A program made the translations under genes and the position numbers. Below the pieces are notes generated by a model. It made no database searches, was not told where the DNA came from, and was given only the letters and a program-made list of their open reading frames with translations. Of a DNA stretch of 55,894 nucleotides, positions 24,867 to 32,024 are shown in pieces; position 1 is the first letter of the stretch, and every line of letters starts with the position of its first letter. This DNA is from an uncultured Clostridia bacterium (GTDB lineage Bacteria > Bacillota > Clostridia > TANB77 > CAG-508), in the NCBI GenBank assembly GCA_934167305.1, contig CAKPKQ010000007.1, forward strand, positions 1 through 55,894. Reading direction: 5' to 3'.

Positions 24867-25331
24867 ATGCATAATGTTAAAAAAAATCTCAAAAATGGTT
24901 CAAGGGCTTTTCAATTGGTAAAACAATTGGAAAAGGTAGCAACAGCATGTTTACAAAGCAATCTTCAAGATAGAGAAAGAGTAATTTCACGGTTAGAAGA
25001 ATTAGAAACAATATTCAAACCATATCACGATGAATTACAGAAGATTCAAGAAGAAAAGAAACAGCATGAATTAAGAAATAAAAGAATTTGTGCTAAGCAG
25101 GGACACACTGGTGAATGGAAAGAAGAAACCTATTATCATAAAGGATGGATGGGAGATCTTTCTGATAAGCAGTTGGTAGAACAACAGCGTGTCAGATGGA
25201 CTAGAACATGTACAAGATGTGGAGAACAAGAAGTATCTGAAACAGAGCCGGAAGAAGTGAGAAAACTTCGAAAAATAAAAGAAATTGAGGCTCTTGAAGA
25301 ACAAGTAAAAAGAATGAAAGCAGAGTTGTAA
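24867..25331 (+). CDS. Coiled-coil protein with a putative zinc site
   Basis: 154 aa. Long helices at both ends (RVISRLEELETIFKPYHDELQKIQEEKKQ; ...IKEIEALEEQVKRMKAEL) flank a central Cys/His module: CAKQGHTGEWKEE ... RTCTRCGEQEVSE, giving Cys, His, then CxxC, a likely zinc knuckle. No family recognised. AAAGGAGG precedes the ATG, shared with the end of the 11-codon leader ORF. Base use is less AT-biased than the genes on both sides. Confidence 0.72.
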   Translation: MHNVKKNLKNGSRAFQLVKQLEKVATACLQSNLQDRERVISRLEELETIFKPYHDELQKIQEEKKQHELRNKRICAKQGHTGEWKEETYYHKGWMGDLSDKQLVEQQRVRWTRTCTRCGEQEVSETEPEEVRKLRKIKEIEALEEQVKRMKAEL

Positions 25332-25341
25332 GTAAAAATAG

Positions 25342-25376
25342 GCTGTGGTTTAAATTATTAAACCACAGCTTTTCCT
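25342..25376 (+). terminator. Terminator of the coiled-coil protein gene
   Basis: Perfect 11-bp stem GCTGTGGTTTA (25342-25352)/TAAACCACAGC (25359-25369), then TTTTCC. Confidence 0.85.
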
Positions 25377-25481
25377 AATTTTTTAATGTGAGAAGAAATA
25401 ACAAATAAGAATTATTGTAAAATATTAGCTCTTATGATATATTGTAGTAAATTATTTATAGTAAAAGAGAAAGAGTGTTAT

Positions 25482-25931
25482 ATGAGAAAAATAAATAAAA
25501 GAACAATTAGTATAATTCTACTAATTGGAATAATTATATTATCTAACCTTGTATGGGGATATATGTATTTTAGAGAAAAAAATAATTTAAGACGTTCTCT
25601 TATGACACTTCAGATACAGCATGGACTTTAGATTGCTATACATCTGTTTTTCCGGTTATAATTTGGGCGACAACAAACTATGAACCAGTAAGTGAAATGT
25701 GGACATGGAAGAGTTATGATGGTCGTCATACATATACTTATCCTAAAAATAGCCATACGATAGTTGTGATAGGAGTAGATAAAGAATATTATTATGTGAA
25801 CGATCCGTTACAAAGTGAAGGCAATACAAAGGTAAAAAAGAAAGATCTTGAAAAAAGTTTTTGATTCTTTAGGAAGACAAGTTGTAGGAATCCAAGAATT
25901 TGGAGATTATATTGAAAAAGGAATAGAGTAA
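25482..25931 (+). pseudogene. Decayed secreted C39-like cysteine peptidase
   Basis: An intact N-terminus (MRKINKRTISIILLIGIIIL.. signal/anchor helix) ends in a stop at 25629. In a second frame (about 25590-25870) comes the C-terminal half of the C39_2 peptidase family: FPVIIWATTNYEP, MWTWKSYDG, SHTIVVIGVDKEYYYVNDPL (catalytic His and the NDP motif). That frame stops at a TGA after KSF; deleting one T of the TTTTT run continues it as DSLGRQVVGIQEFGDY to TAA 25931. The ~100-residue segment that should carry the catalytic Cys is missing altogether. So at least two frame breaks and one internal deletion are visible. A likely living relative would be an exported peptidase or bacteriocin-processing-like enzyme. 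Confidence 0.85.
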
Positions 25932-26000
25932 TAAAAGAATCTAGACATTTCTATAAATTTTGACTAGTCATATTAATAGAGAAATATGGAGATAATAGAT

Positions 26001-26819
26001 ATGAGTAATATGGAATTTGAAGTAAAAGTTTTAAATATTGATAAACAGAAACTAATAGACAAGATAAAAGAACTTGGAGGAGAATATGTAAGTTCTTCAA
26101 GCCAATATTTATGCGTATATGATTTGGGATATATTAATCAAAGGTATAACTCTAATATATATGAGCTAAATAATGAAACTATTAAACTACGAAAAAATGT
26201 AGTATTAAATAGAATAAAAAATCTTTTTAAAGAAGTAGATCAGTTATTAAATGATGAAGAAATAAAATACTTAAATAGAATATTTAATATAAATAGCTTA
26301 TGTGAGATATTTAACATGAATAGAGAAAAAACTTTAGAAATATTAAATAGTAGAGAGCTAATTGAGTTTATAGACAAATATAAGTCAACATCAAAGAAAT
26401 GGATCAGATTAAGAAAAACAATTGAAGAAGCGGATGGAAAGCAAAAAGAAAAGACAACATTAACTATAAAACATATTTTAAAAGAAGATAAATCAGGTAT
26501 TCAGCAAATGCAAGAAACAGAAATAGAAGTAAGTTCGTTTGAAGAAACAAATGAATTGCTTGAAGAACTTGGCTTTTCACATAGAAGTTATCAGGAAAAA
26601 AGAAGAGAAAAATATATTTTAAATGAACATGAAATAGATATTGATACATGGCCTAAACTTCCCACATATTTTGAAATTGAAGGAAAGGATAAAAATGATT
26701 TAGAAAACATATTAAATATTCTTGGTTATTCATTTGCAGATACTATTTCATGCACTGTTGATGAAATATATAAAGAAAAGGGAATAGATATAAATAATAT
26801 AAAAGAACTTAAGTTTTAA
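26001..26819 (+). CDS. CYTH-domain protein (class IV adenylate cyclase-like) with a helical insert
   Basis: A second CYTH/TTM-fold protein in the window, this one with an intact opening motif E-F-E-V-K in NMEFEVKVLNIDK. Later fold markers are present: KKWIRLRKTIE, KTTLTIKH, TEIEVSSFEETNELLEELGF, EKRREKYIL and IDIDTWPKLPTYFEIEG. Between the first strand block and WIRLRKT there is an Asn/Ile-rich insert of about 70-80 residues, not part of the usual fold. The ATG at 26001 is preferred over 25986 because GGAG (25988-25991) is correctly spaced only for it. The gene is followed 9 bases later by a MazG-like pyrophosphohydrolase, probably the same operon. Confidence 0.85.
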   Translation: MSNMEFEVKVLNIDKQKLIDKIKELGGEYVSSSSQYLCVYDLGYINQRYNSNIYELNNETIKLRKNVVLNRIKNLFKEVDQLLNDEEIKYLNRIFNINSLCEIFNMNREKTLEILNSRELIEFIDKYKSTSKKWIRLRKTIEEADGKQKEKTTLTIKHILKEDKSGIQQMQETEIEVSSFEETNELLEELGFSHRSYQEKRREKYILNEHEIDIDTWPKLPTYFEIEGKDKNDLENILNILGYSFADTISCTVDEIYKEKGIDINNIKELKF

Positions 26820-26828
26820 GAGGTAGAT

Positions 26829-27173
26829 ATGGAAAAGATATATAATAAATTAGTAAGAGACAATATACCAGATATTATTAGAAGTGATAATGAAAAACCT
26901 GTCACTAGGATTTTGACAGATGCTGAATATGAAAGAGAATTATATAGAAAACTAGCAGAAGAATGTAAAGAGGTTTACAGAGCTGAAGATAATGATGAGG
27001 CTTGTAAGGAATTAGCAGATGTATTAGAGGTAATTAGAACTATTGCAAATGTAAAAGGAAAGAGTCTTGAAGATATAATAAAATTAGCAGAGGATAAAAG
27101 AAATAAAAGAGGAGGTTTTTCCAAAAAAATATATTTAGAAAAATCTATAAAGAAAGAAGATTTTGAAAGATAA
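26829..27173 (+). CDS. MazG-like nucleoside triphosphate pyrophosphohydrolase
   Basis: 114-aa all-alpha NTP pyrophosphatase (phosphoribosyl-ATP pyrophosphohydrolase-like). The metal-binding signature EECKEV..(~14 residues)..KELADVLEVI corresponds to the EExxE...ExxD pattern. It opens with YNKLVRDNIPDII, the hallmark of this subfamily of house-cleaning enzymes, and ends with RGGFSKKIYLE. AAGAGG precedes the ATG. Operon with the CYTH protein; both would act on di/triphosphate substrates. Confidence 0.9.
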   Translation: MEKIYNKLVRDNIPDIIRSDNEKPVTRILTDAEYERELYRKLAEECKEVYRAEDNDEACKELADVLEVIRTIANVKGKSLEDIIKLAEDKRNKRGGFSKKIYLEKSIKKEDFER

Positions 27174-27241
27174 ATTGTATACAAAAATTATTATTTAATA
27201 TATAATAAATATAATCAAAAGAAAAAGAGAGGTTGAATTTT

Positions 27242-28183
27242 ATGGAAAAGAAATTAGAAGAGTTGAATGGATTTAAAGATTTAAGAATTGTTGATAACTT
27301 TTATCAAACATCAAGCTTTTTTCCAATGCCAACAACAGAAATTGGAACATTAAGTGAATCTGGTCAAACTAATTTAGGTTCATATTCACTATGTTTTCCA
27401 TACTATATTGCAGGAAAGGATTATTATGCAATGCTTCTTTGTTGCAGAAACAGCTCAAATACTGCTAAAAATATTTTAAGAACAGGTAAGTGTAGCATAA
27501 ACTTTATAACTGATAAGAGAAAGTATTTTAAAGAAGCGGTAAGATTAGGTTACCCAGGAGAAACAACAGAAGAAAAGATGAAAGACTGTATATTTACTTT
27601 AGTAGATGGAAAAAGAGCTAGAGAAAATCAAAATGAAGCATATCCTAAAATTATTCAAGAGGCATTCCAAGTATTTGAATGTACTTGGGTAAAAGAGTTA
27701 GATGGAGCAGAAAATGATGTGGTTAAAGATGAATACCTACCACCATACCATCAATTCAATGGTATTACAAGTCAATATGGTGCACATTTTATTTTAAAAA
27801 TTGATAATATTTTAATTAAGCCACAATATTATGATGCTATAATAAATGGGGTAAATTCATATAATTTTCCACAAGTGCCAGTTGACTATGGTTACAGAGA
27901 TAATAAAAACTTCTGGTATACAAAATTCAAAAGACCTGTATCAGAACCAATACCAGCAAGTAAAGGTATTAGCTTGGATACTGTTAAATATGCAGCTTCA
28001 AGAATTGATCCAGATGTAAAATTTACAGATGAAGCTTGTGCTAAACTCGTAAAAGTACCAAGAGTATTTTTAAGTACTGTATTAAAGGGATGTGTAGCAT
28101 GGGCAAAAGAAAATAATGTTACATTGATTACAGAAAAAGAAATGGAAATTATACAAGATAAACGTAATAAAGAAAAGAAATAA
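27242..28183 (+). CDS. Flavin reductase-like protein with PCP_red-like C-terminal domain
   Basis: 313 aa from ATG 27242; the upstream TTG (27233) is adjacent to the AGAGAGG site and so cannot be the start. Residues ~30-220 resemble the FMN-binding split-barrel/flavin reductase-like family (EIGTLSESGQTNLGSYSLCFPYYI, YAMLLCCRNSSNTAKNILRTGKCSINFI). The last ~65 residues (ASRIDPDVKFTDEACAKLVK..PRVFLSTVLKGCVAWAKENN..LITEKEME) match the pattern of the small PCP_red domain first seen in protochlorophyllide reductase: acidic start, ..iPrf.R....g...A...g...It...v. The combination suggests a flavin-linked oxidoreductase; the substrate is unknown. Confidence 0.75.
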   Translation: MEKKLEELNGFKDLRIVDNFYQTSSFFPMPTTEIGTLSESGQTNLGSYSLCFPYYIAGKDYYAMLLCCRNSSNTAKNILRTGKCSINFITDKRKYFKEAVRLGYPGETTEEKMKDCIFTLVDGKRARENQNEAYPKIIQEAFQVFECTWVKELDGAENDVVKDEYLPPYHQFNGITSQYGAHFILKIDNILIKPQYYDAIINGVNSYNFPQVPVDYGYRDNKNFWYTKFKRPVSEPIPASKGISLDTVKYAASRIDPDVKFTDEACAKLVKVPRVFLSTVLKGCVAWAKENNVTLITEKEMEIIQDKRNKEKK

Positions 28184-28193
28184 AAACTCAAAT

Positions 28194-28226
28194 GGACTAA
28201 TATAAATATATTAGTTCGTTTTTTTA
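28194..28226 (+). terminator. Terminator after the flavin reductase-like gene
   Basis: Stem ACTAATAT / ATATTAGT (28196-28215, short loop) followed by a run of seven T (28220-28226); it lies just before the ribosome site of the next gene. Confidence 0.8.
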
Positions 28227-28237
28227 TTGGAGGAAAA

Positions 28238-28762
28238 ATGAGTAATCAAGTTATAAAGGTAACTGATATTAGTGGAAGTGAAGCAACATTGGATTTTCTT
28301 GAAAATAATGTAAAGCTGTTTAGTACTAAAGCTTTTATAGGTAAAAATGGAATAACAAATGATAAAAGAGAGGGAGATAAAAAAACACCAGTTGGTAAAT
28401 ATAACTTAGGTATAGCATTTGGAACGCATGATGAAGTCAAATTTAGCAATTACATTAAAATAACTAAAAACTTGCATTGGGTAGATGATATAAATTCAAA
28501 ATTTTATAATCAGCTCGTAGATATTACAAAAGTAAGAAAAGACTGGAATAGTAGTGAACATTTAATAGAACATCCAAAACAATATGAGTATGCTATAGAA
28601 ATAAAAACAAATCCACAAAATGTACCTGGTAAAGGAAGTGCAATTTTCCTACATTGTAGTGTAGAAAGGCCGACAGCAGGGTGCATTGCTATAGATGCTA
28701 AATATATGAAATTTCTATTAGATAGAATTGAAAATGATGCAATTGTATGTATTGAAATATAA
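28238..28762 (+). CDS. YkuD-type L,D-transpeptidase-like protein, cytoplasmic form
   Basis: 174 aa. YkuD catalytic signature: GDKKTPVGKYNLGIAFG, then SAIFLHCSVERPTAGCIAI with His139 and Cys149 matching the H..(T/S)xGC pair. YkuD enzymes cross-link or attach proteins to peptidoglycan, but this protein has no signal peptide or membrane segment, so it is either unexported or uses another route. GGAGG precedes the ATG. It is followed 43 bases later by the broken HD-domain gene. Confidence 0.85.
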   Translation: MSNQVIKVTDISGSEATLDFLENNVKLFSTKAFIGKNGITNDKREGDKKTPVGKYNLGIAFGTHDEVKFSNYIKITKNLHWVDDINSKFYNQLVDITKVRKDWNSSEHLIEHPKQYEYAIEIKTNPQNVPGKGSAIFLHCSVERPTAGCIAIDAKYMKFLLDRIENDAIVCIEI

Positions 28763-28805
28763 AATGATGTGTGGTAAAATTTCTCCTATTAAGAGGTGAT
28801 TATAT

Positions 28806-29036
28806 ATGAAAAGAGAAGAAGCTTTTGAAATATTAAAAAAATATAACAAAGATGAATTTCATATAAGACATGCTTTAACAGTTGAAGGTGTTATGAGATA
28901 CTTTGCTAAAGAATTAAATGAGGATGTTGAATATTGGGGTAACATAGGACTATTACATGATGTGGATTTTGAATTGTACTCAGAAGAACACTGCAAGAAT
29001 GGAGGAGTATATGAAAGAGAGAATAAAATGGATTGA
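28806..29036 (+). pseudogene. 3'-truncated HD-domain (HDIG) phosphohydrolase
   Basis: Starts normally (AAGAGG site, MKREEAFEILKKYN) and matches a ~190-aa Clostridia HDIG protein up to about residue 64: HIRHALTVEGVMRYF (His19/His22), GNIGLLHDVDFELY (HD pair at 51-52), SEEHCK. Homology then stops and 12 unrelated codons follow to a stop at 29036. The break coincides with the ribosome site (29001-29007) of the acyltransferase gene. The downstream metal ligands (a later His and Asp) are lost, so it cannot be an active phosphohydrolase. Confidence 0.85.
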
Positions 29037-30051
29037 CATATTAAGAGCTATTGCAATAATATTTGTAGTTATAGGGCATACTCTTACAGAAGGAGAAGTA
29101 CAAACATATTTTTACTCTTTTCATATACCCTTATTTTTCTTCATATCGGGAATGCTTTTTAAAAATAAAGAAGAAAAATTTGCAACATTTTTGATTAAAA
29201 AAATTAAACAATTGTTGGTACCATATTTTTGCTTTGGAATTGTTAGTATATTAATATATGCTATACTAGGAAAGTTTGCAGCAAATTCACTAGGTAGAGG
29301 AAACATAGACGGAAACATATTAACGAATGTTTTAGGACTATTATATGGAAGTGCAAAAACAGGACATTTAAAGTATAATCTTCCATTATGGTTTTTACCA
29401 TGTTTATTCTCAACAAACATTATATTTTATTTTGCTATTAAAATACTAAAGGAAAACAAGATTATTATATTAGTACCAATATGTGCTGTTTTAGGGTATG
29501 TTATAAATTATCATACTAATATTTCTTGTTTACCTTATGGACTAGATACAGCTATTACAATGTTAGTATTTTTTAGTTTAGGATTCTTATTTTTTAAAAG
29601 TCTCGAAAAGGCTAAAGCAATATATAACAATAAATTCTTGCTTATAGGATTGGCTATTATTACACTGGCTGTAGGAATGCTTGTAGGGCTAAAAAATGGA
29701 AGAGTAAGGTATTCAGCAGATGTTTACAACAATATTTTGTTATTTTATATTTCTAGTATATTAAGTATAATCGGGTACATAGGTATTAGTGTAATAATAA
29801 ATAAATGCAAATTCTTAGAATATATTGGACAAAAAACTTTAGCGATATTAGTAATGCATAAAATGCCAATACTATTTTTTCAAATAGCTATTCCATATAC
29901 TAAAAATGCATTAGCACAAAATAATTTAATTATTGGAATAGTTGTAGCTATTATATCAATATTATTATGTTTAGTAGCAAATATTATAATTGAAAAATAT
30001 TTACCATTCTTGTATGGAAAATGGTATAAAAATAAATCGCAGGTAACTTAG
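29011..30051 (+). CDS. Acyltransferase family 3 membrane protein
   Basis: 346-aa integral membrane O-acyltransferase. It opens with the family hallmark KERIKWIDILRAIAIIFVVIGH (catalytic His in IGH) and then FHIPLFFFISGMLF, WFLPCLF and about ten hydrophobic helices. Such enzymes acetylate or otherwise acylate sugars of surface polymers. The start is ATG 29011, 4 bases after GGAGGAG; upstream ATGs belong to the broken HD gene that it overlaps (28806-29036). The end of the coding region lies inside its own terminator. Confidence 0.9.
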   Translation: MKERIKWIDILRAIAIIFVVIGHTLTEGEVQTYFYSFHIPLFFFISGMLFKNKEEKFATFLIKKIKQLLVPYFCFGIVSILIYAILGKFAANSLGRGNIDGNILTNVLGLLYGSAKTGHLKYNLPLWFLPCLFSTNIIFYFAIKILKENKIIILVPICAVLGYVINYHTNISCLPYGLDTAITMLVFFSLGFLFFKSLEKAKAIYNNKFLLIGLAIITLAVGMLVGLKNGRVRYSADVYNNILLFYISSILSIIGYIGISVIINKCKFLEYIGQKTLAILVMHKMPILFFQIAIPYTKNALAQNNLIIGIVVAIISILLCLVANIIIEKYLPFLYGKWYKNKSQVT

Positions 30052-30068
30052 TAACACCTGCGATTTAT
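30032..30068. terminator. Bidirectional terminator overlapping the acyltransferase stop
   Basis: 13-bp perfect stem ATAAATCGCAGGT (30032-30044)/complement (30056-30068), loop 11 bases containing the stop codon. It serves both convergent genes. Confidence 0.85.
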
Positions 30069-30071
30069 AAA

Positions 30072-30506
30072 TTATAAATATTTTTTTAAAGTCTCAACAC
30101 TATCTTCTTGCATAACAACAAAATCATTTAAAATATTTTTTACATCTGCAGCAGCGTTTTCATTTTGATTAAGTAAACGTCTTCCTTCAATAATTCCCAT
30201 ATTTGTACCTTGCATTAAAAGTTCTGATAACTTTGAAGTACTGTCATCATTCATGGTTTTCATCTGAATCCCATACCATGTCATCATTTTAGTCATTGCA
30301 TTAGTTTCATGAGGTTCTTTACTACTGTAGTTTGCATATAAGTCATTAACTCGATTAGAAATATCTTTGTATTTGTTATATTCAGTATCTAAAACATTTT
30401 TAAATTTAGCATCTGTAATCTTATCTGAAACATAAGAAATAGCATTCATTCCCATGGTTGCACCTTTATTAACTTCATCTAAAATATTTAAATTTTGATT
30501 TTCCAT
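30072..30506 (-). CDS. Helical ferritin-like-type protein, unknown (144 aa)
   Basis: Start ATG complementary to 30504-30506 (MENQNLN), 7 bases after a GGAGG site; the longer frame to 30563 contains that site. All-helical: ISYVSDKITDAKFKNVLDTEYNKYKDISNRVNDLY, then MTKMMTWYGIQMKTM and a C-terminal helix. The spacing is like DUF2383-type ferritin-like helical bundles, though clear metal-binding Glu/His pairs are few (one EYNKYKD, one EGRRLLNQNEN). I would call it a DUF2383-like bundle with low certainty. Confidence 0.6.
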   Translation of the reverse strand: MENQNLNILDEVNKGATMGMNAISYVSDKITDAKFKNVLDTEYNKYKDISNRVNDLYANYSSKEPHETNAMTKMMTWYGIQMKTMNDDSTSKLSELLMQGTNMGIIEGRRLLNQNENAAADVKNILNDFVVMQEDSVETLKKYL

Positions 30507-30581
30507 TTTTGACCTCCAATATAATATATAACTATTATTTACATAACGCACAAAACTATACAAAAATAATAAAAAATTTAA

Positions 30582-30642
30582 AGATTATTATTCGTAGCGG
30601 AGCACAACGTGCTCCATATGTAAACAACAATACAAATAATCT
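30582..30642. repeat. REP-like palindromic element
   Basis: Inner perfect 7-bp stem GGAGCAC (30599-30605)/GTGCTCC (30609-30615) with a 3-base loop, inside weaker outer arms AGATTATT (30582-30589)/AATAATCT (30635-30642). It is preceded by TTCGTAGC. The G/C-rich core stands out in AT-rich intergenic DNA. Resembles the TTCGTAGGGGCG...CGCCC type of short dispersed palindrome; only this one copy is in the window. Confidence 0.5.
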
Positions 30643-30742
30643 ATATGTAAAGCAAAAACTATTTAAAAATATTGAGAAACTATTTAAATTATGATAAAAT
30701 AATTAGGTAGTAATAATAAACAATCTTTGGAGGAATAATAAA

Positions 30743-31222
30743 ATGAAAAAAGATGAAATGAATAAAAAAATGAAAGAAGAAATAAAAAAAGCACAAAAAG
30801 GTGCTAAAGAAGAAGCAGGAGAATTCAAAAAATTTATTTCAAAAGGTAATGTTGTTGACATGGCTGTTGGTGTTATTATTGGTGGATCTTTTGGAAAAAT
30901 CGTTACTAGTTTAGTAAATGACATAATTACACCTATAATAGGAATAATTATAGGAGGAATAGATTTTAGTAATTTAAGTATACAAATAAATGAAGCTAAA
31001 ATTATGTATGGAAACTTCATTCAAACAATTATAGACTTTTTAATTATAGCTATATGCATATTCTCAGTAACAAGAACATTTGAAAAAATAAAAAATAAAA
31101 ACAAAAAAGAAGAAGCAGTAGTAGAGCCACCTAAAAAAAGTGATGAAGTTTTGTTACTTGAAGAAATAAGAGATTTATTAAAAAAAGAAACTTCTAAAAA
31201 GGAAGAAGAAGAAAAAGTATAG
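30743..31222 (+). CDS. mscL: Large-conductance mechanosensitive channel MscL
   Basis: Homo-oligomeric osmotic safety valve of the cytoplasmic membrane. 159 aa; family core at ~28-125: FKKFISKGNVVDMAVGVIIGGSFGKIVTSLVNDIITPIIG (TM1) and MYGNFIQTIIDFLIIAICIF (TM2). An unusual ~27-residue Lys/Glu-rich N-terminal extension precedes the usual start, and the C-terminal tail ends in the conserved LLEEIRDLL helix plus extra Lys/Glu. GGAGG precedes the ATG. Confidence 0.95.
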   Translation: MKKDEMNKKMKEEIKKAQKGAKEEAGEFKKFISKGNVVDMAVGVIIGGSFGKIVTSLVNDIITPIIGIIIGGIDFSNLSIQINEAKIMYGNFIQTIIDFLIIAICIFSVTRTFEKIKNKNKKEEAVVEPPKKSDEVLLLEEIRDLLKKETSKKEEEEKV

Positions 31223-31253
31223 CTAAAATAATTTAAGCAAAGGAATAGATAAA

Positions 31254-31388
31254 ATGTTAGAATTAAAAAACATAACAGCTGCTGTTATATTAATAATATT
31301 AAGTATAATACCTACATTAATTGGTGGGATAATACCAGCAAGAGCAGCATCAAAAAAAAATCCAGTAATTGCATTAAGAACAGAATAA
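31254..31388 (+). pseudogene. Collapsed ABC transporter: ATPase start joined to FtsX-like permease end
   Basis: 44 codons. The first eight, MLELKNIT, are the standard beginning of a MacB-type ABC ATPase. The rest is a hydrophobic helix (AVILIILSIIPTLIGG) and the classic C-terminus of an FtsX/MacB permease: IIPARAASKKNPVIALR then TE. A normal ATPase-permease fusion would have several hundred residues between them. The simplest explanation is one large in-frame internal deletion. A weak AAAGGA site remains. The fragment may still be translated but cannot transport. Confidence 0.75.
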
Positions 31389-31392
31389 AATA

Positions 31393-31421
31393 TTGACAAT
31401 TATAAAAACAAAGACTATAAT
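31393..31421 (+). promoter_or_regulatory. Consensus promoter of the 31459 gene
   Basis: TTGACA (31393-31398), 17-base spacer, TATAAT (31416-31421). Confidence 0.85.
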
Positions 31422-31458
31422 AGTAATATAGTGTGAATTCCTATAAAAGGAGAAAAAT

Positions 31459-31620
31459 ATGTTAGCTAAAATATGGAAAAAATTATTATTATTTGTTTTA
31501 ATAATTGCTTGTTTATTTAATGTAGTAAATAAACTTGTTCATAAAGCTTCTATGAAAGAAGAAGTTGAAGTTTCAGCAGAATATATAGAACAACAGCAAA
31601 AGGCTAATGAACAAAAATAA
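31459..31620 (+). CDS. Small membrane protein (53 aa)
   Basis: MLAKIWKKLLLFVLIIACLF begins a single membrane helix, followed by a charged, Gln/Glu-rich soluble tail (EEVEVSAEYIEQQQKANEQK). AAAGGAG lies 5 bases upstream and a perfect promoter before that. No family recognised. Confidence 0.7.
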   Translation: MLAKIWKKLLLFVLIIACLFNVVNKLVHKASMKEEVEVSAEYIEQQQKANEQK

Positions 31621-31703
31621 TAAACAAAAACTTGAAAAAATTTTTAAACTGTGTTACAATAAATAACAGTTTGTTAATAGATATTAAGGGAGAGGTGAAT
31701 ACA

Positions 31704-31904
31704 ATGAAAGAAGGAATACATCCAAATTATACAGAAGCAACAATCACATGTGCTTGTGGAAACGTAATGAAAACAAATTCAACAAAAGCAGATATGAAAG
31801 TTGATGTTTGCTCAAAATGTCATCCATTCTGGACAGGTAACTTAAAAAGAGAGACAACTGGTGGTAGAGCAGATAAGTTCAAGAAAAAATATGGAATTCA
31901 ATAA
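31704..31904 (+). CDS. rpmE: 50S ribosomal protein L31 (zinc-binding form)
   Basis: 66 aa from ATG 31704 (AGGGAGAGG site); a longer frame upstream has no such site. KEGIHPNYTEATITCACGN, then VDVCSKCHPFWTG: the four zinc cysteines are at 16, 18, 36 and 39, so this is the C+ type. Ends in KYGIQ. In this family the zinc-free paralogue takes over during zinc starvation; none is in this window. Confidence 0.96.
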   Translation: MKEGIHPNYTEATITCACGNVMKTNSTKADMKVDVCSKCHPFWTGNLKRETTGGRADKFKKKYGIQ

Positions 31905-31910
31905 AAACAT

Positions 31911-31951
31911 AAAAAGTGTTGTAAATATAAATTTACAGCACTTTTATTTTG
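31911..31951 (+). terminator. rpmE terminator
   Basis: Stem AAAAAGTGTTGTAAAT (31911-31926) with ATTTACAGCACTTTT (31931-31945), one G-U pair, T-rich end. Confidence 0.88.
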
Positions 31952-32024
31952 TATTGTACTTGAAAAAAATACTCAATTATTGTAGAATATACTAGATTTA
32001 TAAAGAAAATACGGAGGAAATATT

